Shown: one piece after another, positions 32,038 through 43,334 of the stretch
Layout of the letters: every line of letters begins with the position of its first letter
Numbering within the stretch: the stretch's first letter is position 1
Origin: Escallonia rubra
Lineage: Eukaryota; Streptophyta; Magnoliopsida; Escalloniales; Escalloniaceae
Direction: 5' to 3'
Length of the DNA stretch: 64,000 bases
Assembly: GCA_033065855.1 (NCBI GenBank)
Contig: JAVXUO010002352.1
Span: 186,001-250,000, forward strand
Notes under the pieces: model-generated
What the model was told of the DNA's origin: nothing
Database searches by the model: none
The model's input: only the letters and a program-made list of their open reading frames with translations
Program-made: the position numbers and the translations under genes

Positions 32038-35020
32038 ATGGCTTCTCTTTACCATGATCTTAGGGTGCATTATGACAAGAAGTTTGAGTTCAATATACCC
32101 AACGTTGATCCAGATAGGTACAGTTACATAGACCTGCTAGAGGACATATGTAATCTGGGACTTAGTGATGTTATGAGCAATGTTAGTGTTATGTTTGCTA
32201 TGAGTGCTTTAGTGGGTGGGACTGAGATGTGTATTGACATCGTAGATGATAGGAGTTTAATGGAGATGTTTAGGTTAAACAAGAGTGTGAAACTGATAGA
32301 TGTGTATGTATCTGCTGTGGAGGCAATACCAGAAATAGTATATGAGACCCTAGAACTTAAGGTTGCTCCTGAACATGAAGCTGAGGAAGCAGACGATGAT
32401 GTAATTATAATTGAGACATTGCCCAGGGTTAGCAGCAATGAGGATAGGGTTGGAACGGGGAACATGGCAAGTAGGGAGGAAGAAATAACTGAAATAGCAA
32501 GTAGGGAGGAAGAAATAACTGCAACAGCAAGTGGGGAGGAAGAAATAACTGAAACAGATAACAGGGAAGAAGGAATAACTGAAACAGAAAACAGGGAAGA
32601 TGATACAAATGAAACAAATATCAGAGAGGAGGATATAACTGAAACAAGGAATAGGGAGGAGGATATAACTGAAACAGGGAACAGAGAGAGCAGTGAAGAG
32701 GATGTAAATGAAACAAGGGACATGGTGAGTAGTGAGGAGGAAAGGGATGAGACAAGAGACAGGGAGAGCAGTGAAGAAGATACTAATGAAACATGTGCAA
32801 GGTTGAGCAGTGGTGAGGATAGTGATGATGAGTCTGTTAGCCTGGGGGAAAGTGACAGTAGTGATGGGGTGGGTTTGTATGAGGATGATATGCCTGATTA
32901 TGAAGGGAGTGATGACTGTGAACCAAATTATGACAGTGACTCCAGTGTTGATGTTGTGAAGGATAAAACTGAACAACTGAGGGGAAATGTATTTGAAAAG
33001 ACAACTGTTGGGCATATTTCTTTTGAGGTAGGCCTGATATTTGAGGATGTGCATTCTTTCAGAAGTGCATTGAAGGACTATGTGATACAAGAGGGGTTTA
33101 AATTGGTCAGAGATAAGAGTGATTTGGTAAGAGTAAGTGGACATTGTGCAAGAGATAACTGCCCTTGGAAAATTCATGCATCTATATGCCCTGATAGAAC
33201 AACTTTCAAGATTAAGTCTATTGGACCAGCCCACACTTGTGTTAGAGAAGGTAGAATCCCAGAAGCTACATCACCTTGGATTGCTAACAAGCTCATAGAT
33301 CTCATTAGATCAAATCCAAATATCAAAATTGCTGGAATGATGGCAGAAATACAGAAGTATGGGGTGCAACCTAGTAGAATGCAGTTGTATAGGGCCAGGA
33401 AGAGGGCATTAGATGAGATAGATGGAGGACATGCTGAGTCATATGCTAAGCTTCCAATGTATAAAGAGATGGTTAAGAGGACAAACCCTGAAGCAGTATT
33501 GGAGTTAGAATACAATAGGCCTGACCTGTCAGTTCCACCTTCATTTAAAAGGTTGTTTGTCACATTTCCTGCTATGATTGATGGATTCTTAAAAGGGTGT
33601 AGGCCATGGATAGGGTTTGATGGATGCCATCTAAAAGGAACATATGGAGGTGTACTGTTGGCTGCCATTTCTATTGATGGGAACAATGGCTTGTTTCCTG
33701 TAGCATTTGGCATTGTTGAGAGTGAGAACAGGGACAGTTGGGAGTTTTTCTTTGGCCATTTGAAAAGCCAAATTGGGGAGGGCAGGGATGAGCAGCCTTG
33801 GACATTTATGACTGATAGGCAGAAGGGGTTAAGGGAGGCAATCAACCATATCTTCCCAAATGTCTACAATAGGCACTGTTGCAGGCATGTATATGAAAAT
33901 TTCAAAGCCAAGCACCCTGGTTTATTGTTGAGAAATAGCTTTTGGATGGCTGCTAGGGCTTATAATGCAAAAACATTTAAGTATGCAATGGAAAAAATAA
34001 AGGACCAGAGTAGGGAAGCTCATGATTGGCTAGCTAACCTACCATTATCATCATGGACAAGGAGTGGGTTTGATCCAATGGCAAGGTGTGATAGTGTCAC
34101 AAATAACATCACTGAGAGCTTCAACAGTTGGGTAGGGGACTTGAGGTATCTGCCTATATTGAGCTTGGCGGAGTAGCTAAGGAGCAAATTGATGGGCAGG
34201 TTTCACATGAGGTTACAGTCAGTATCAACATGGGACACTATTGTACCCCCAAATGTTCTGGCAAAGTTGAACAAGAATAGAGAGGATGGTAGAAAGTGTA
34301 CACTTTTAGTAGCTGATGACAATGAATTTCAAGTTAGTGAGTTGAGCATCAACTACATTGTTAATCTTGAGATGATGAGCTGTGAATGTAAGGCATGGGA
34401 TGTGACTGGGATTCCCTGTAGGCATGCTGCTGCATGCATATCTTACAGAAGGGGTATGCTTGAGGACTTCTGTGATCCTTGTTTCCACAAGGACAAAATG
34501 TTGAAGACCTATGAGGGTATGATACATCCTGTACCAGACATGAAGCTGTGGCCTGATATTTTCATCACTCCTCCAACTGTTTTACCCCCACCTCTGAGAA
34601 GGCTGCCTGGCAGGCCTAGGAAGCATAGAAAAAGGCAAGAAGATGAGCCAAGACCAAGTCAAAACAGGTCAAGCACACTTAGGTGCTCAGTGTGCAAGGA
34701 GCTTGGACACAACAAAAGGACATGCCAAAGGGCTCCTGTAAGGGCAAGGGTATGACTAAGACTCACCAATTTTGCAAATCATTTTTTCATGTTTCATGTT
34801 CCATTTCTTCTTTCTAAGGGATTTTTGCACTCCTACATGACAGGGAAATAGAAATAGGAGAGCTGCTGCTGTTGCCACCACTTCTGCTTCTGCTGCTGCT
34901 GCCACCACTTCTGCTGCTGCTGCCACCACTTCTGCTGCTGCTGCCACCACTTCTGCTTCTGAGACAACTGATGACCAAACTCCTTCAACCTCCCAAGCTG
35001 CATCAACAACGATAGCCTGA
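32038..35020 (+). pseudogene. MULE transposase (MURA type) with SWIM and CCHC zinc fingers
   Basis: ATG at 32038 (MASLYHDLRVHYDKKFEF). N-terminal domain about 1-110; acidic tandem repeats (about 140-300, REEEITE and EDITETRNR units); MuDR DNA-binding domain (FRSALKDYVIQEGFKLVRDK, then CPWKIHAS, HTC); MULE DDE domain (IGFDGCHLKGTYGG, MTDRQKGL, NRHCCRHVYENFK); SWIM finger (CECKAWDVTGIPCRHAAACI); CCHC knuckle CSVCKELGHNKRTC. One in-frame TAG (34174-34176) breaks it between LSLAE and LRSKLMGRF. An intron 34750-34843 joins a last exon coding RRAAAVATTSASAAAATTS-type repeats to the stop at 35020. The family catalyses cut-and-paste transposition in the nucleus. Confidence 0.85.
34863..34965. repeat. 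CTGCTGCTGCCACCACTT minisatellite in the last MULE exon
   Basis: About four units of GCTGCTGCCACCACTTCTGC coding Ala-Ala-Ala-Thr-Thr-Ser. It lengthens the C-terminal tail of the transposase. Confidence 0.75.
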
Positions 35021-35705
35021 TAATTTGTTGTGTACATGACTGTAATTGCTTAGGGATTGCATTTGTAAATGTGCTTATGGATCCATATTTGTAATTAACA
35101 ATCTTTTTGGACATGACTGTAATTACATAAATGTGCTTAGGGATCCAAGTTTGTAATTGACAGTTTTTTGGACATGACTGTAATTGCGTAGGGATGTGCT
35201 TAGGGTAATTGGATGAAAGATGTCATTTTGGACTTGACAGTATTTTTTAGCATGACTGTATTCAGGGCTGTAAATGAAATATGTCGTTTGGCGTTGAGAT
35301 GACTGGTATGAGCTGCAATGTTGTTAGAATTGATGGGTACAATTGGCCATTAGGATGAGAATGGGTTGTGTCTGCCCCCTGTTGCAGGATTGGTGACTTT
35401 TGGACATTATTGATACATGATTGTTGATATTTGGACACTAATGATACATGATTGTTGATGTTTGGACACTAATGATACATGATTGTTGATGTTTGGACAT
35501 TTATATTATAAAGCTCTTGTTATTTGGACATTACTGTTACATTATTTTTAAGTTTAGACATCTCAGAAATATAAACTATAGTAGACTGTAAATGCTATTG
35601 TGCACAGCTGTTACAAACAACAAAGCCAAATAGTTTGACAACACAAAGTACTTCACTAAAGAAGAAAACACAATCATAAATTAGAGAATTACAGCCCTAA
35701 CACTA

Positions 35706-36095
35706 CTACTTCACTCCAATGGCAATGGCCACTAAACACATCAAGAAGCATCCTATTAAAGCTATTTTCAACATCTTCATGATCTCTTCCAAGCTGTCAA
35801 CCCTCATACGCAGTAGCCTGTCATGCTCCATTGAACCACCAAACTGTAAATGTGCTTCGGGTACAGTCTGGCTGCCAAGTTGGGGTGCAAGAAGCCCAAG
35901 ATTGGTAGGAATGCACCATGCAAACATGTTGCATTGTCCGAATGGACATGTGTAGTACAGCTTCTGCTTGTTGTTATGGGACCATGAAACCCTAATTGCA
36001 GCCTTCTGTCCACAATTGCAATTTTTGTCCTCATATTTCAGGTCACATGCTTGATTCGATCTCTTACGTCCAATATTAGAAGATGACAAAGACAT
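35706..36095 (-). CDS. GRF-type zinc-finger protein with C-terminal membrane anchor, carried by MULE-1
   Basis: An intact single-exon frame of 129 codons. N-terminus SSSNIGRKRSNQ. GRF zinc finger at about 25-62: CNCGQKAAIRVSWSHNNKQK, then LYYTCPFGQCNMFAWC, giving C-x-C, then C and C as ligands. A helical linker (RLLRMRVDSLEEIMKMLK) looks coiled. The last 20 residues, IALIGCFLMCLVAIAIGVK, form one hydrophobic helix, suggesting a tail-anchored protein. GRF fingers bind single-stranded nucleic acid in animal enzymes such as NEIL3 and TOP3A; small plant GRF proteins of this plan are mostly uncharacterised. It faces the transposase tail to tail, 685 bp apart, inside the inverted repeats. Role in the element is unknown. 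Confidence 0.7.
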   Translation of the reverse strand: MSLSSSNIGRKRSNQACDLKYEDKNCNCGQKAAIRVSWSHNNKQKLYYTCPFGQCNMFAWCIPTNLGLLAPQLGSQTVPEAHLQFGGSMEHDRLLRMRVDSLEEIMKMLKIALIGCFLMCLVAIAIGVK

Positions 36096-36821
36096 TTACA
36101 TTCACTATCTGCAAATGAAAAGGAAAGTAGTGATTAGGCAACAAACAAGAAAAAAATGGGGAAAAACACATTGGGGACTTTTATCAAACACCTGGTGTGC
36201 ACAGGCCCTTAAGTGATAAATTTTGCTCTTTTGCTCTACAAGTAGAGCAAAAGAGACCAAGTTTAACAAGTATAGCAAACCCTAATTTCGTGACAAGCCC
36301 TAAATTCGTAACAAACCCTAATTTCGTACCACACCCAAATTACAGCCCTACATATGCAAAACCATAATTTTGTAACTCAAGATAAGCTCGGTTTACCTTT
36401 AATATGAACCGTTGTTGTATATTTATCCTTTGCAATCATGTGTTATCCAAGCTGTCCACCCTCGTACCCTAGTTTGCCTCAGTCCCTCGCTGCCATTTTT
36501 GTTCTCCTTTTGCAATTACACAGAATACCCACTTGAGAGGGTTAAAAAGGTAGCTTTGAAATGTAAGTGGGAAACCAAACCACAGGCACGTGAGAGGCAT
36601 TTTGTCTTATACTGTTCCATACAGTATAAGGGTAAAGTTGGTATTTTTAAAATACATATTGCTGACATCATTAAAAAAATACACTTTTTGGACGGAACCC
36701 TGACGGATGGACACGACTGATACATTTTAAAAGTGTTTGGTCACGGAATGTTACATTTTGAAACTTGTTGTCCTTGACTGTAATTATACCCAAACATCAG
36801 GGATATAAGTGTAATTTGCCC

Positions 36822-38057
36822 TTCTATTTTTGTATTCAGAATTGACTTATTATTTTATAAACGAGAGTATCAATGTATATTTGACACATCGAAACAAGAG
36901 CCGATGAATACATGGCTATAATATGACAAAGGTATCATATTTTATTACCGAAATAGAGAGGGCAAGTGTCGTCCACGTCTAACGAGCTATCCTTCAAGTT
37001 AACTTCCACTCATTTATCTCTAGTTAGACTACACAAAAAGAATGGTACACCAAAAAGGTGCTATTCTTACATGCTTTGAATATTTCATATTAGTTACTCA
37101 ATTGTCACGATTTCATGAAAATCAGCAGAGTGATTGATCTCTGTGCGTCAAGATGAATATACCGTGTGTCTTATAAAAATTGTCACTTGAGACCTGTTTT
37201 CTTGCGATGAGTTCTTAAAAAAACTCACTTTCGAAAGTGTTATGGCTTCGCATGGCGGATAAAGATTCACGGTGCACAAATAAAGTCACTTTAGCATTTT
37301 GGCGAATAAAGTTGAACGGGCACATCAAGTTTCATTTTGAAATGACATGATTGCTCCTTCCAACATGATTATTTTGTGAAAGACATTTAACAAGTGCAAA
37401 GGTTAAATCCGCCTTATGAATAAAAGATTGCTAAGAGACAATATGAAACAGGAAATACGGGGTGAACGTGAGAAACAAAATGGAAGTTCCATGCAACGAA
37501 AGGTCTAAAACAGTCTTATTTTGAATATGTCGTAAACTAGTTCAATTGACGAAAGAGTTGAGATCTATTCCTAATTACATCAATAATTTTGAATTTTGAA
37601 GGTAAAATGGTTTATCGCTACCTGTTGTGTAATCCAATCCCAAGTGTCATCGATCGACCCACAATGAAAAGATTACATGCTATATATAGCTAATAACTAG
37701 GAAGTCATATAGTTAGCACCAAAAGATTGCTGAGAGTACCATAACGCTTGTCCATGGACTGATTTAATTTTTAACTCAAATTATTTTTCACAAAATTGAA
37801 AAGAACTGTCTTTTGGGCTCTGAGAATAATATGGTCAGAAGTTGGCGAAGGACAAAGACTTTCACATTTTCCAGTTGTATTTGACTTTTAAGTTATTGCT
37901 GTCATATCATAGCTGCCACCTACTAGCAAAGTATGGGTATGGTATGGCTACGGGTATGGGGTACCCAATGTCTATACAAATCAGTCCCTTCACGTTCAGA
38001 ACATCCCAAAGGTAAAAGCCACTACATATAGCAGATCCAACTGTTATACCCTCAAAG
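36822..38057 (+). promoter_or_regulatory. Upstream region of 2OGD copy 1
   Basis: It aligns with 47965-48740 in order (TTATAAACGAGAGTATCAAT, GACCTGTTTTC.TGCGATGAG, TAGTTAGCACCAAAAG, CAGTCCCTTCACGTTCAGAA). The TATA position reads TATACAAAT near 37973, weaker than the TATATAAAG of copy 2. Any function is doubtful because MULE-1 separates it from the rest of the upstream DNA. Confidence 0.5.
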
Positions 38058-38156
38058 ATGGCAAGCATCAAAGCACTTGCTGAATCCTCTAACCTCCTTG
38101 GTTCCATCCCTTCCGAGTATGCTTACTCCGCGAATCACCACACACCCATTGCTTCC

Positions 38157-38545
38157 TGATATATCTCAAATAGACTTCCAATAATTGGGGAATACCGGCA
38201 CTCTCAGTCATACTAGGACATTGGGAATTATCTTATCAGAGATCGTGACGTGATCCTCAAGGAACCTAACACGATCCTAACACATCTAGCCTATGGCCCA
38301 GTCCTACTATGGCTCTTCTTCCTACCATTATATAAAGGGTCCCCCCAGGTAAAAGGGACGACTAGACAACTACACACACATTCATGCTTTTTCAGAGTCA
38401 TTATCATGTAGCTGCGCTCTGACTTAAGCATCGGAGAGTTCTCCGCCAGGAACCCCACCCGGCGGTCACTCGTTTTCTGTCTTGCAGGTCATCGGTCCAG
38501 GCTCGGGTTCCGCAACGTACGCGGGACATATTTTAAGCAGCAACA
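38157..38545 (+). repeat. 5' LTR of the element in 2OGD exon 1
   Basis: 389 bp, TG...CA ends. Holds a TATA-like TTATATAAAGGG near 38330 and a GCCGGGAACCCC.CCCGGCGG-type stem in its right third. Confidence 0.85.
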
Positions 38546-41500
38546 TTTTGGCGCCATCCGTGGGACCCGCAAGCCTAGCCGTTTGACCTCAAGGAAATTC
38601 AACAGTTTATCCCAAATTCCAAATTACGGCGACAACGTGTCGGACCACTGACAGAACTGCCGCCGCCGTAAATGTCCAGATTGTTTATCGCAATAGAGTT
38701 TCATGGTTCGGAGCCCGCCGCCATACAGTGGCCTCCAATGCTGCGATCTATCGCAGTACCACGGCATCAACAACTATTCAGCTGAGATGGCCCTATGTTC
38801 GTGCGTACAACAATCGGTCAACCACATCCGGCGGGAAGTTGCCGGAACAGATACAACAACATCCCATAAGAAAAGAAAAAAAAAGAGAGAAGAAGATTGC
38901 CAGATCGTCTATCGCCCTCTCCGCGCCAGAAGTGCTTCCCTCCGAGATTTATTTCGCCGGTAACTGCTGTGGCGCCGACTCCAGCAGCCACTGCCGAGCG
39001 ACGCAACCACCTCAACAGACAGCAGCCACATCGTCATCGGCGTCCCCACGATAGACGCTTCCTCTGGTCTTGATCCAATAGACACCGGATCCTCCTTCCT
39101 CTCCGATGACGCCGGTCGAGACCTTGACGAACAGTGCACCCTACGTCACAGCCGCCGTACAACGACAGGAGCAGTTGACCAAAAAAAAAAAAGACAGAGT
39201 CATCGCCAACGGCGTCGCGGGCACCATAATCTGCCGACCACCGCTGCGAAACCGCCCAAATCGACATCATCGCCACCGGCCACAGATGGCCGTTACATAT
39301 ATGATGTGGCGCAACAAACTGAAAAAAAAATGAAAGAAAGAAGAAGCTGATAGCTGCCGTGTAGCCAATTCCTCCGGCAAGGCGCCGACACCGCACCATC
39401 GCGGCTTCACTACCGTCGCGGTCGCCATGGTGGCGCCGCACTACAGCGACGAGCGGCAGTGCCCATCAGCACTGTCATGACCGCGGCTTCACTACCGTCA
39501 GCCCATACCGTCGAGATGTCACTACCGCGACGAGCGGCAGTGCTCATCGGCACTGTCATGACCGCAATCAGCGAAAGCTCTAATATGCGCCGTCGCCATT
39601 TCATCACTACCAGCCAGAAGATCCACTTCATCGTCGCGCCACCGCGTCATTGTCTGCCACCGCCGTTGGTCCAGATCTGCGCTACCGGAGCAGGGGAGAA
39701 GCTTCACCGCGCACCATCACCATCAAGCTTCAGGATTGTGCCACCGTAGACCGCCGCCGGTAGAACCGCTTGTCCAGATCTGCGCCGTCCAGAATAAAAA
39801 AAAGACGGCACCGCTCAGTCAACATCAGCGCCGGTCAAGACGTCGTCACCGGGGGAAGTAGCATCACCCCATCGTCACCGTCGCCCTACCTTGGCGCCGC
39901 CTCACAGCACCCCCGCAAAATCCGGCCACCTGGTTCGTTCAGATCTGAGCCGTTGCGACCGGCAATAGCTAGCCGTCTATAATTATGGCGCCCCGATGAG
40001 CTGCACTGCTGGTCAAGATCCAATCACCGGCCGCCGCCAGGGACCTCAATCCTCGCGCCAACAATGTCGTCGCCACCGATTGCGGCATCCTTCACCGAGC
40101 TACGTCGCGACACCGGCCTCCTCCTTCGAGATGCGGGCCACCGTGACCACCAGCAAGGTAGCGCCATCACCACCACGATGGGCTTGCACCATCGCGCCCA
40201 CCGGTGCGATCGCCGTCGTTGCAAAGGCCAGATCTGCCCTTCTGTCAAAAAAAGGAAGAGGCAGACCAATTAATCAGGTGCAATCCATCTTTTTGAGATT
40301 CTGCACTACCCCATAATTATGCATATTTAAAATTTTGACCCACAGGGTCTTTTGTATTTTACATATGCCACATCTAGTAAAAGCATGACAGTTTCTACCT
40401 CATAGAAATGCATTTTTGCATTTTAGACCCGCAGGGTCTTTTTTATTAGACATATGCTAGATTTTTAAGACTATTATGTTAAAAATATATTTGCATTCAG
40501 AGGTTATTTTTTCAGTCACGTACTTTTATTTCTTGCAAGGGCTTTTACTGCGCTGGTAAGCAAGGAACAAATTCACAGCCGGCCACGCACACGCCACCGG
40601 AGCCACCGGCGACGCACAGTTGTTGGAAGACCGCGGCGGGCACCATAAGCCGCCGGCCACCGCAGTCCAGTTACCGGAGCAAACAAACATCTCAGTGAAA
40701 AATAAAAAATAAAAACCAACGGCTCCACCGACACCAGCGTCGGCGCTAGGCAACGCCATACGACCACCGTTGGTAACAAATTGCGAGCGCCATTGCACCG
40801 CCCTCCAGTCAAGATCTGTGCCGCCACAGCCCCAAGAGAATGGCTGCCACTCCCAATCGTGTCGTCCACCACGGTCAGCGGTAACAACTCAACACCGGTC
40901 AAACACTCCAGTCACCACCGTGACTATCAGCAGCGCTATTCGCGTCATCGCCACCATCGCCGTCATCTCGTCACTGTCTCACCGCTACCAGCTTCCAGAT
41001 CTGCACCACCGCGGCCATGGGAAAAACATCTTCTCTTCATACCCGGAGGAGACCAACGATCGCCGCGAGTTTACTTTAGGTCGGCCGTTAACAAGCAACC
41101 ACTATCGCCAACTGCAACTCTGGCGACACGCACCGTCCTAATCAGACCACACCGCCGGCGGCAAAAGAAAAAAAATCAAAGTAGGAAGAAGAACACTGCG
41201 AAGTAACCGATGCCACCAGTCACACAACCATCACCGCCGCTAAGCTGCCGGATCAGCCACACATCGGAAACAACAACCAAATCCGCAAAGACAAGTAGCG
41301 CCGCCAGCGCGCCACCACGCAACCACCTCTCTATTGCGCCACCTCAAGTTCGGTCAAAGAGAAAGTGGAGCAGACCCAATAAGGGTTTATACTGCGCTCG
41401 TAAGCATCAACAATGACGCAAAACCACTTCACAAGCAAGGAACAAATTCACAGCACCCGGCGACTTAAAGGTCACGCCTAGGGTTTTTTCGGCAGTATCC

Positions 41501-42424
41501 TGCCGTCTCGACATTATATATCCGGTCATACAGTGACCGACTGTCAAAGGCCAAACATTCACACCAGCGCATGCTACCAATGCAACTGGTGAATCAGAGC
41601 ACTTTGCGCTCCATCCGCCCCCAAGGGCACATATGATGAGAACTCTAAGTTCCGTCAACCCTCCGAGGGTATTTACATGAGCTCCATGCTCCATTCCCCC
41701 TCAAGGGCACTTATCAGAACTCTACGTTCCACTAGCCCTCTAGGGCGGTCACCCTCAAGGGCGGTCACCCTCAAGGGTGATAGGATAGCACACAAGTGTT
41801 ATCTGACACGGTCTAGCTTTAGTTCTAGCCCGAGAAATGGCAAAACCACGTGGGAGTTCGTCGCCCTACCCTGTTTTGTTAATTCGAAACCTGGCCGAGC
41901 GTGAGTGCGAGGCTTCTTTGCCAGCCCTTAGCTGACGATAAGGGTTCGCGTCAAAGTAAAACGCAAGCATGATGTGGTCAGCTCAAGCTAAAGAACACAC
42001 ACTTGCACAAAATAAACACCCTCCACAGGAGAGGTGACCCCTCAAGGGGACATTCAAACACTTAGCACATGCAACAACTTGCATGCACAGCTTTGTGTCC
42101 TCTCTCTAGAGAGGCTAACGTGGGGGGCGCATCCTTTAATGGATCCCGAGATCCCATTATTCATCTTCCCACAGATGATTCCGAATAACCTACTTAGGCG
42201 ACATTCGAAAGACCTAGCTCTCAAGAGCTAGAGTTCTAGCATCCTACTCGGGCAAAGTTCCAAGGCTTAAGCTCCCAAGAGCTTAGGTCCGAGTACATGG
42301 AGTAGAGAAATATTATTACCCCTACAAGCGGATGGAGAATCCCTTACAAATCTATCGTCTGTCTCAAGACACCAGGTATAAACTTCCTCAGCCAAACATT
42401 TTGGCTAAGGAAGTGGGGGGCTTA

Positions 42425-42817
42425 TGATATATCTCAAATATACTCCCAATAATTGGGGAATACCGGCACTCTCAGTCATACTAGGACATTGGGGATTATC
42501 TTATCAGAGATCGTGACGTGATCCTCAAGGAACCTAACACGATCCTAACACATCTAGCCTACGGCCCAGTCCTACTATGGCTCTTCTTCCTACCATTATA
42601 TAAAGGGGTCTATCCCCCAGGTAAAAGGGACGACTAGACAACTACACACATATTCATGCTTTTTCAGAGTCATTATCATGTAGCTGCGCTCTGACTTAAG
42701 CATCGGAGAGTTCTCCGCCGGGAACCCCACCCGGCGGTCACTCGTTTTCTGTCTTGCAGGTCATCGGTCCAGGCTCGGGTTCCGCAACGTACGCGGGACA
42801 TATTTTAAGCAGCAACA
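42425..42817 (+). repeat. 3' LTR of the element in 2OGD exon 1
   Basis: 393 bp, very close to the 5' LTR. It ends AGCAACA directly before the CTTCC duplication and the continuation of exon 1. Confidence 0.85.
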
Positions 42818-43334
42818 CTTCCGATCAGGAAGATTCAATCCCTGTCATTGATTACTCGTTGCTCACCTCGGGCATTCCTGATCAACGGTCCAAAGTCTTC
42901 GACCAACTTGGCAAAGCCTGCGAGGAGTGGGGCTTCTTCTTGGTAAGCCAAGCAGCAATTTACGTCCAGTAACTTTCTAGTATTAGTTTTATGTTAATGC
43001 CGCAAAAAAAAAATTCATAAAGCGTACAACGCTACTAGAATCAAGTCATCAAGTCATATAGAGTAGAAGGTAACGTCAAAATAAAATCGACACAGAATGT
43101 TACCAAATGTCGACGTCCTTAAGGTACAACAACAAGATATTTGTCCCAACTGTCTTGAAATTTATTTATCAAAATTGTCCGAGTGTGGCCTTTCCCTGCC
43201 CCCACCAGCACAACACATACACTTTCAATGTTGTACAAACTGCTTAATATAATGCATGGGGGCATATATATGACTTATTATGCGGGTGTATGTCTATATA
43301 TAGCTGGTTAATCACGGTGTACCGTCACATGATT

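Larger units (their letters stand above)
31136..36821 (+). mobile_element. MULE-1: Mutator-like DNA transposon with two convergent genes
   Basis: Terminal inverted repeats of about 56 bp (31136-31192 and 36766-36821) start GGGCAAATTACACTTATATC. The 9-bp flanks TTCTGTTTT and TTCTATTTT are the Mutator-type target duplication with one change. The uninterrupted site exists at about 47965 in the paralogous copy. It contains a MURA-type transposase on the plus strand and a GRF zinc-finger protein on the minus strand, tail to tail. Confidence 0.9.
38157..42817 (+). mobile_element. LTR retrotransposon, non-autonomous, inserted in 2OGD exon 1
   Basis: Structurally whole: 5' LTR 38157-38545 and 3' LTR 42425-42817, both TGATATATC...AGCAACA and nearly identical, with a 5-bp CTTCC target duplication (38152-38156, 42818-42822). 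After the 5' LTR comes TTTTGGCGCCATCCGTGGG, as in many plant Gypsy elements. A purine tract (GGAAGTGGGGGGCTTA) precedes the 3' LTR. The 3.9-kb interior is GC-rich, CACCG-laden and has no recognisable gag or pol, so a LARD-like family dependent on other elements. Similar LTRs imply a young insertion, after the 2OGD duplication. Confidence 0.85.
38058..43323 (+). pseudogene. 2-oxoglutarate-dependent dioxygenase copy 1, broken
   Basis: Exon 1 starts at ATG 38058 (MASIKALAESSNLLGSIPSE), is interrupted at 38156 by an LTR element and continues at 42823 with DQEDSIPVIDYSLL to 42942 (EEWGFFL|GTAAGC). Exon 2 begins at 43304 (LVNHGVP) but similarity to copy 2 ends after about 20 bases. The catalytic exons 3 and 4 (Fe-binding HxD and His) are absent. 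It retains the DIOX_N start only. Compared with copy 2 the coding bases are close, so the duplication is fairly recent. Confidence 0.85.

Noticed and set aside
32124-33234. Minus-strand frames of 199 and 294 codons
   Set aside because: They are antisense to the MULE transposase and mirror its acidic repeats; no domain.
36412-36720. 102-codon plus-strand frame beside the right MULE terminus
   Set aside because: No domain; its end runs into the terminal region, and the opposite frame is equally open.
38703-41416. Many 60-140 codon frames inside the LTR element
   Set aside because: GC-rich CACCG repeats leave frames open by chance on both strands; none shows gag, protease or polymerase signatures.
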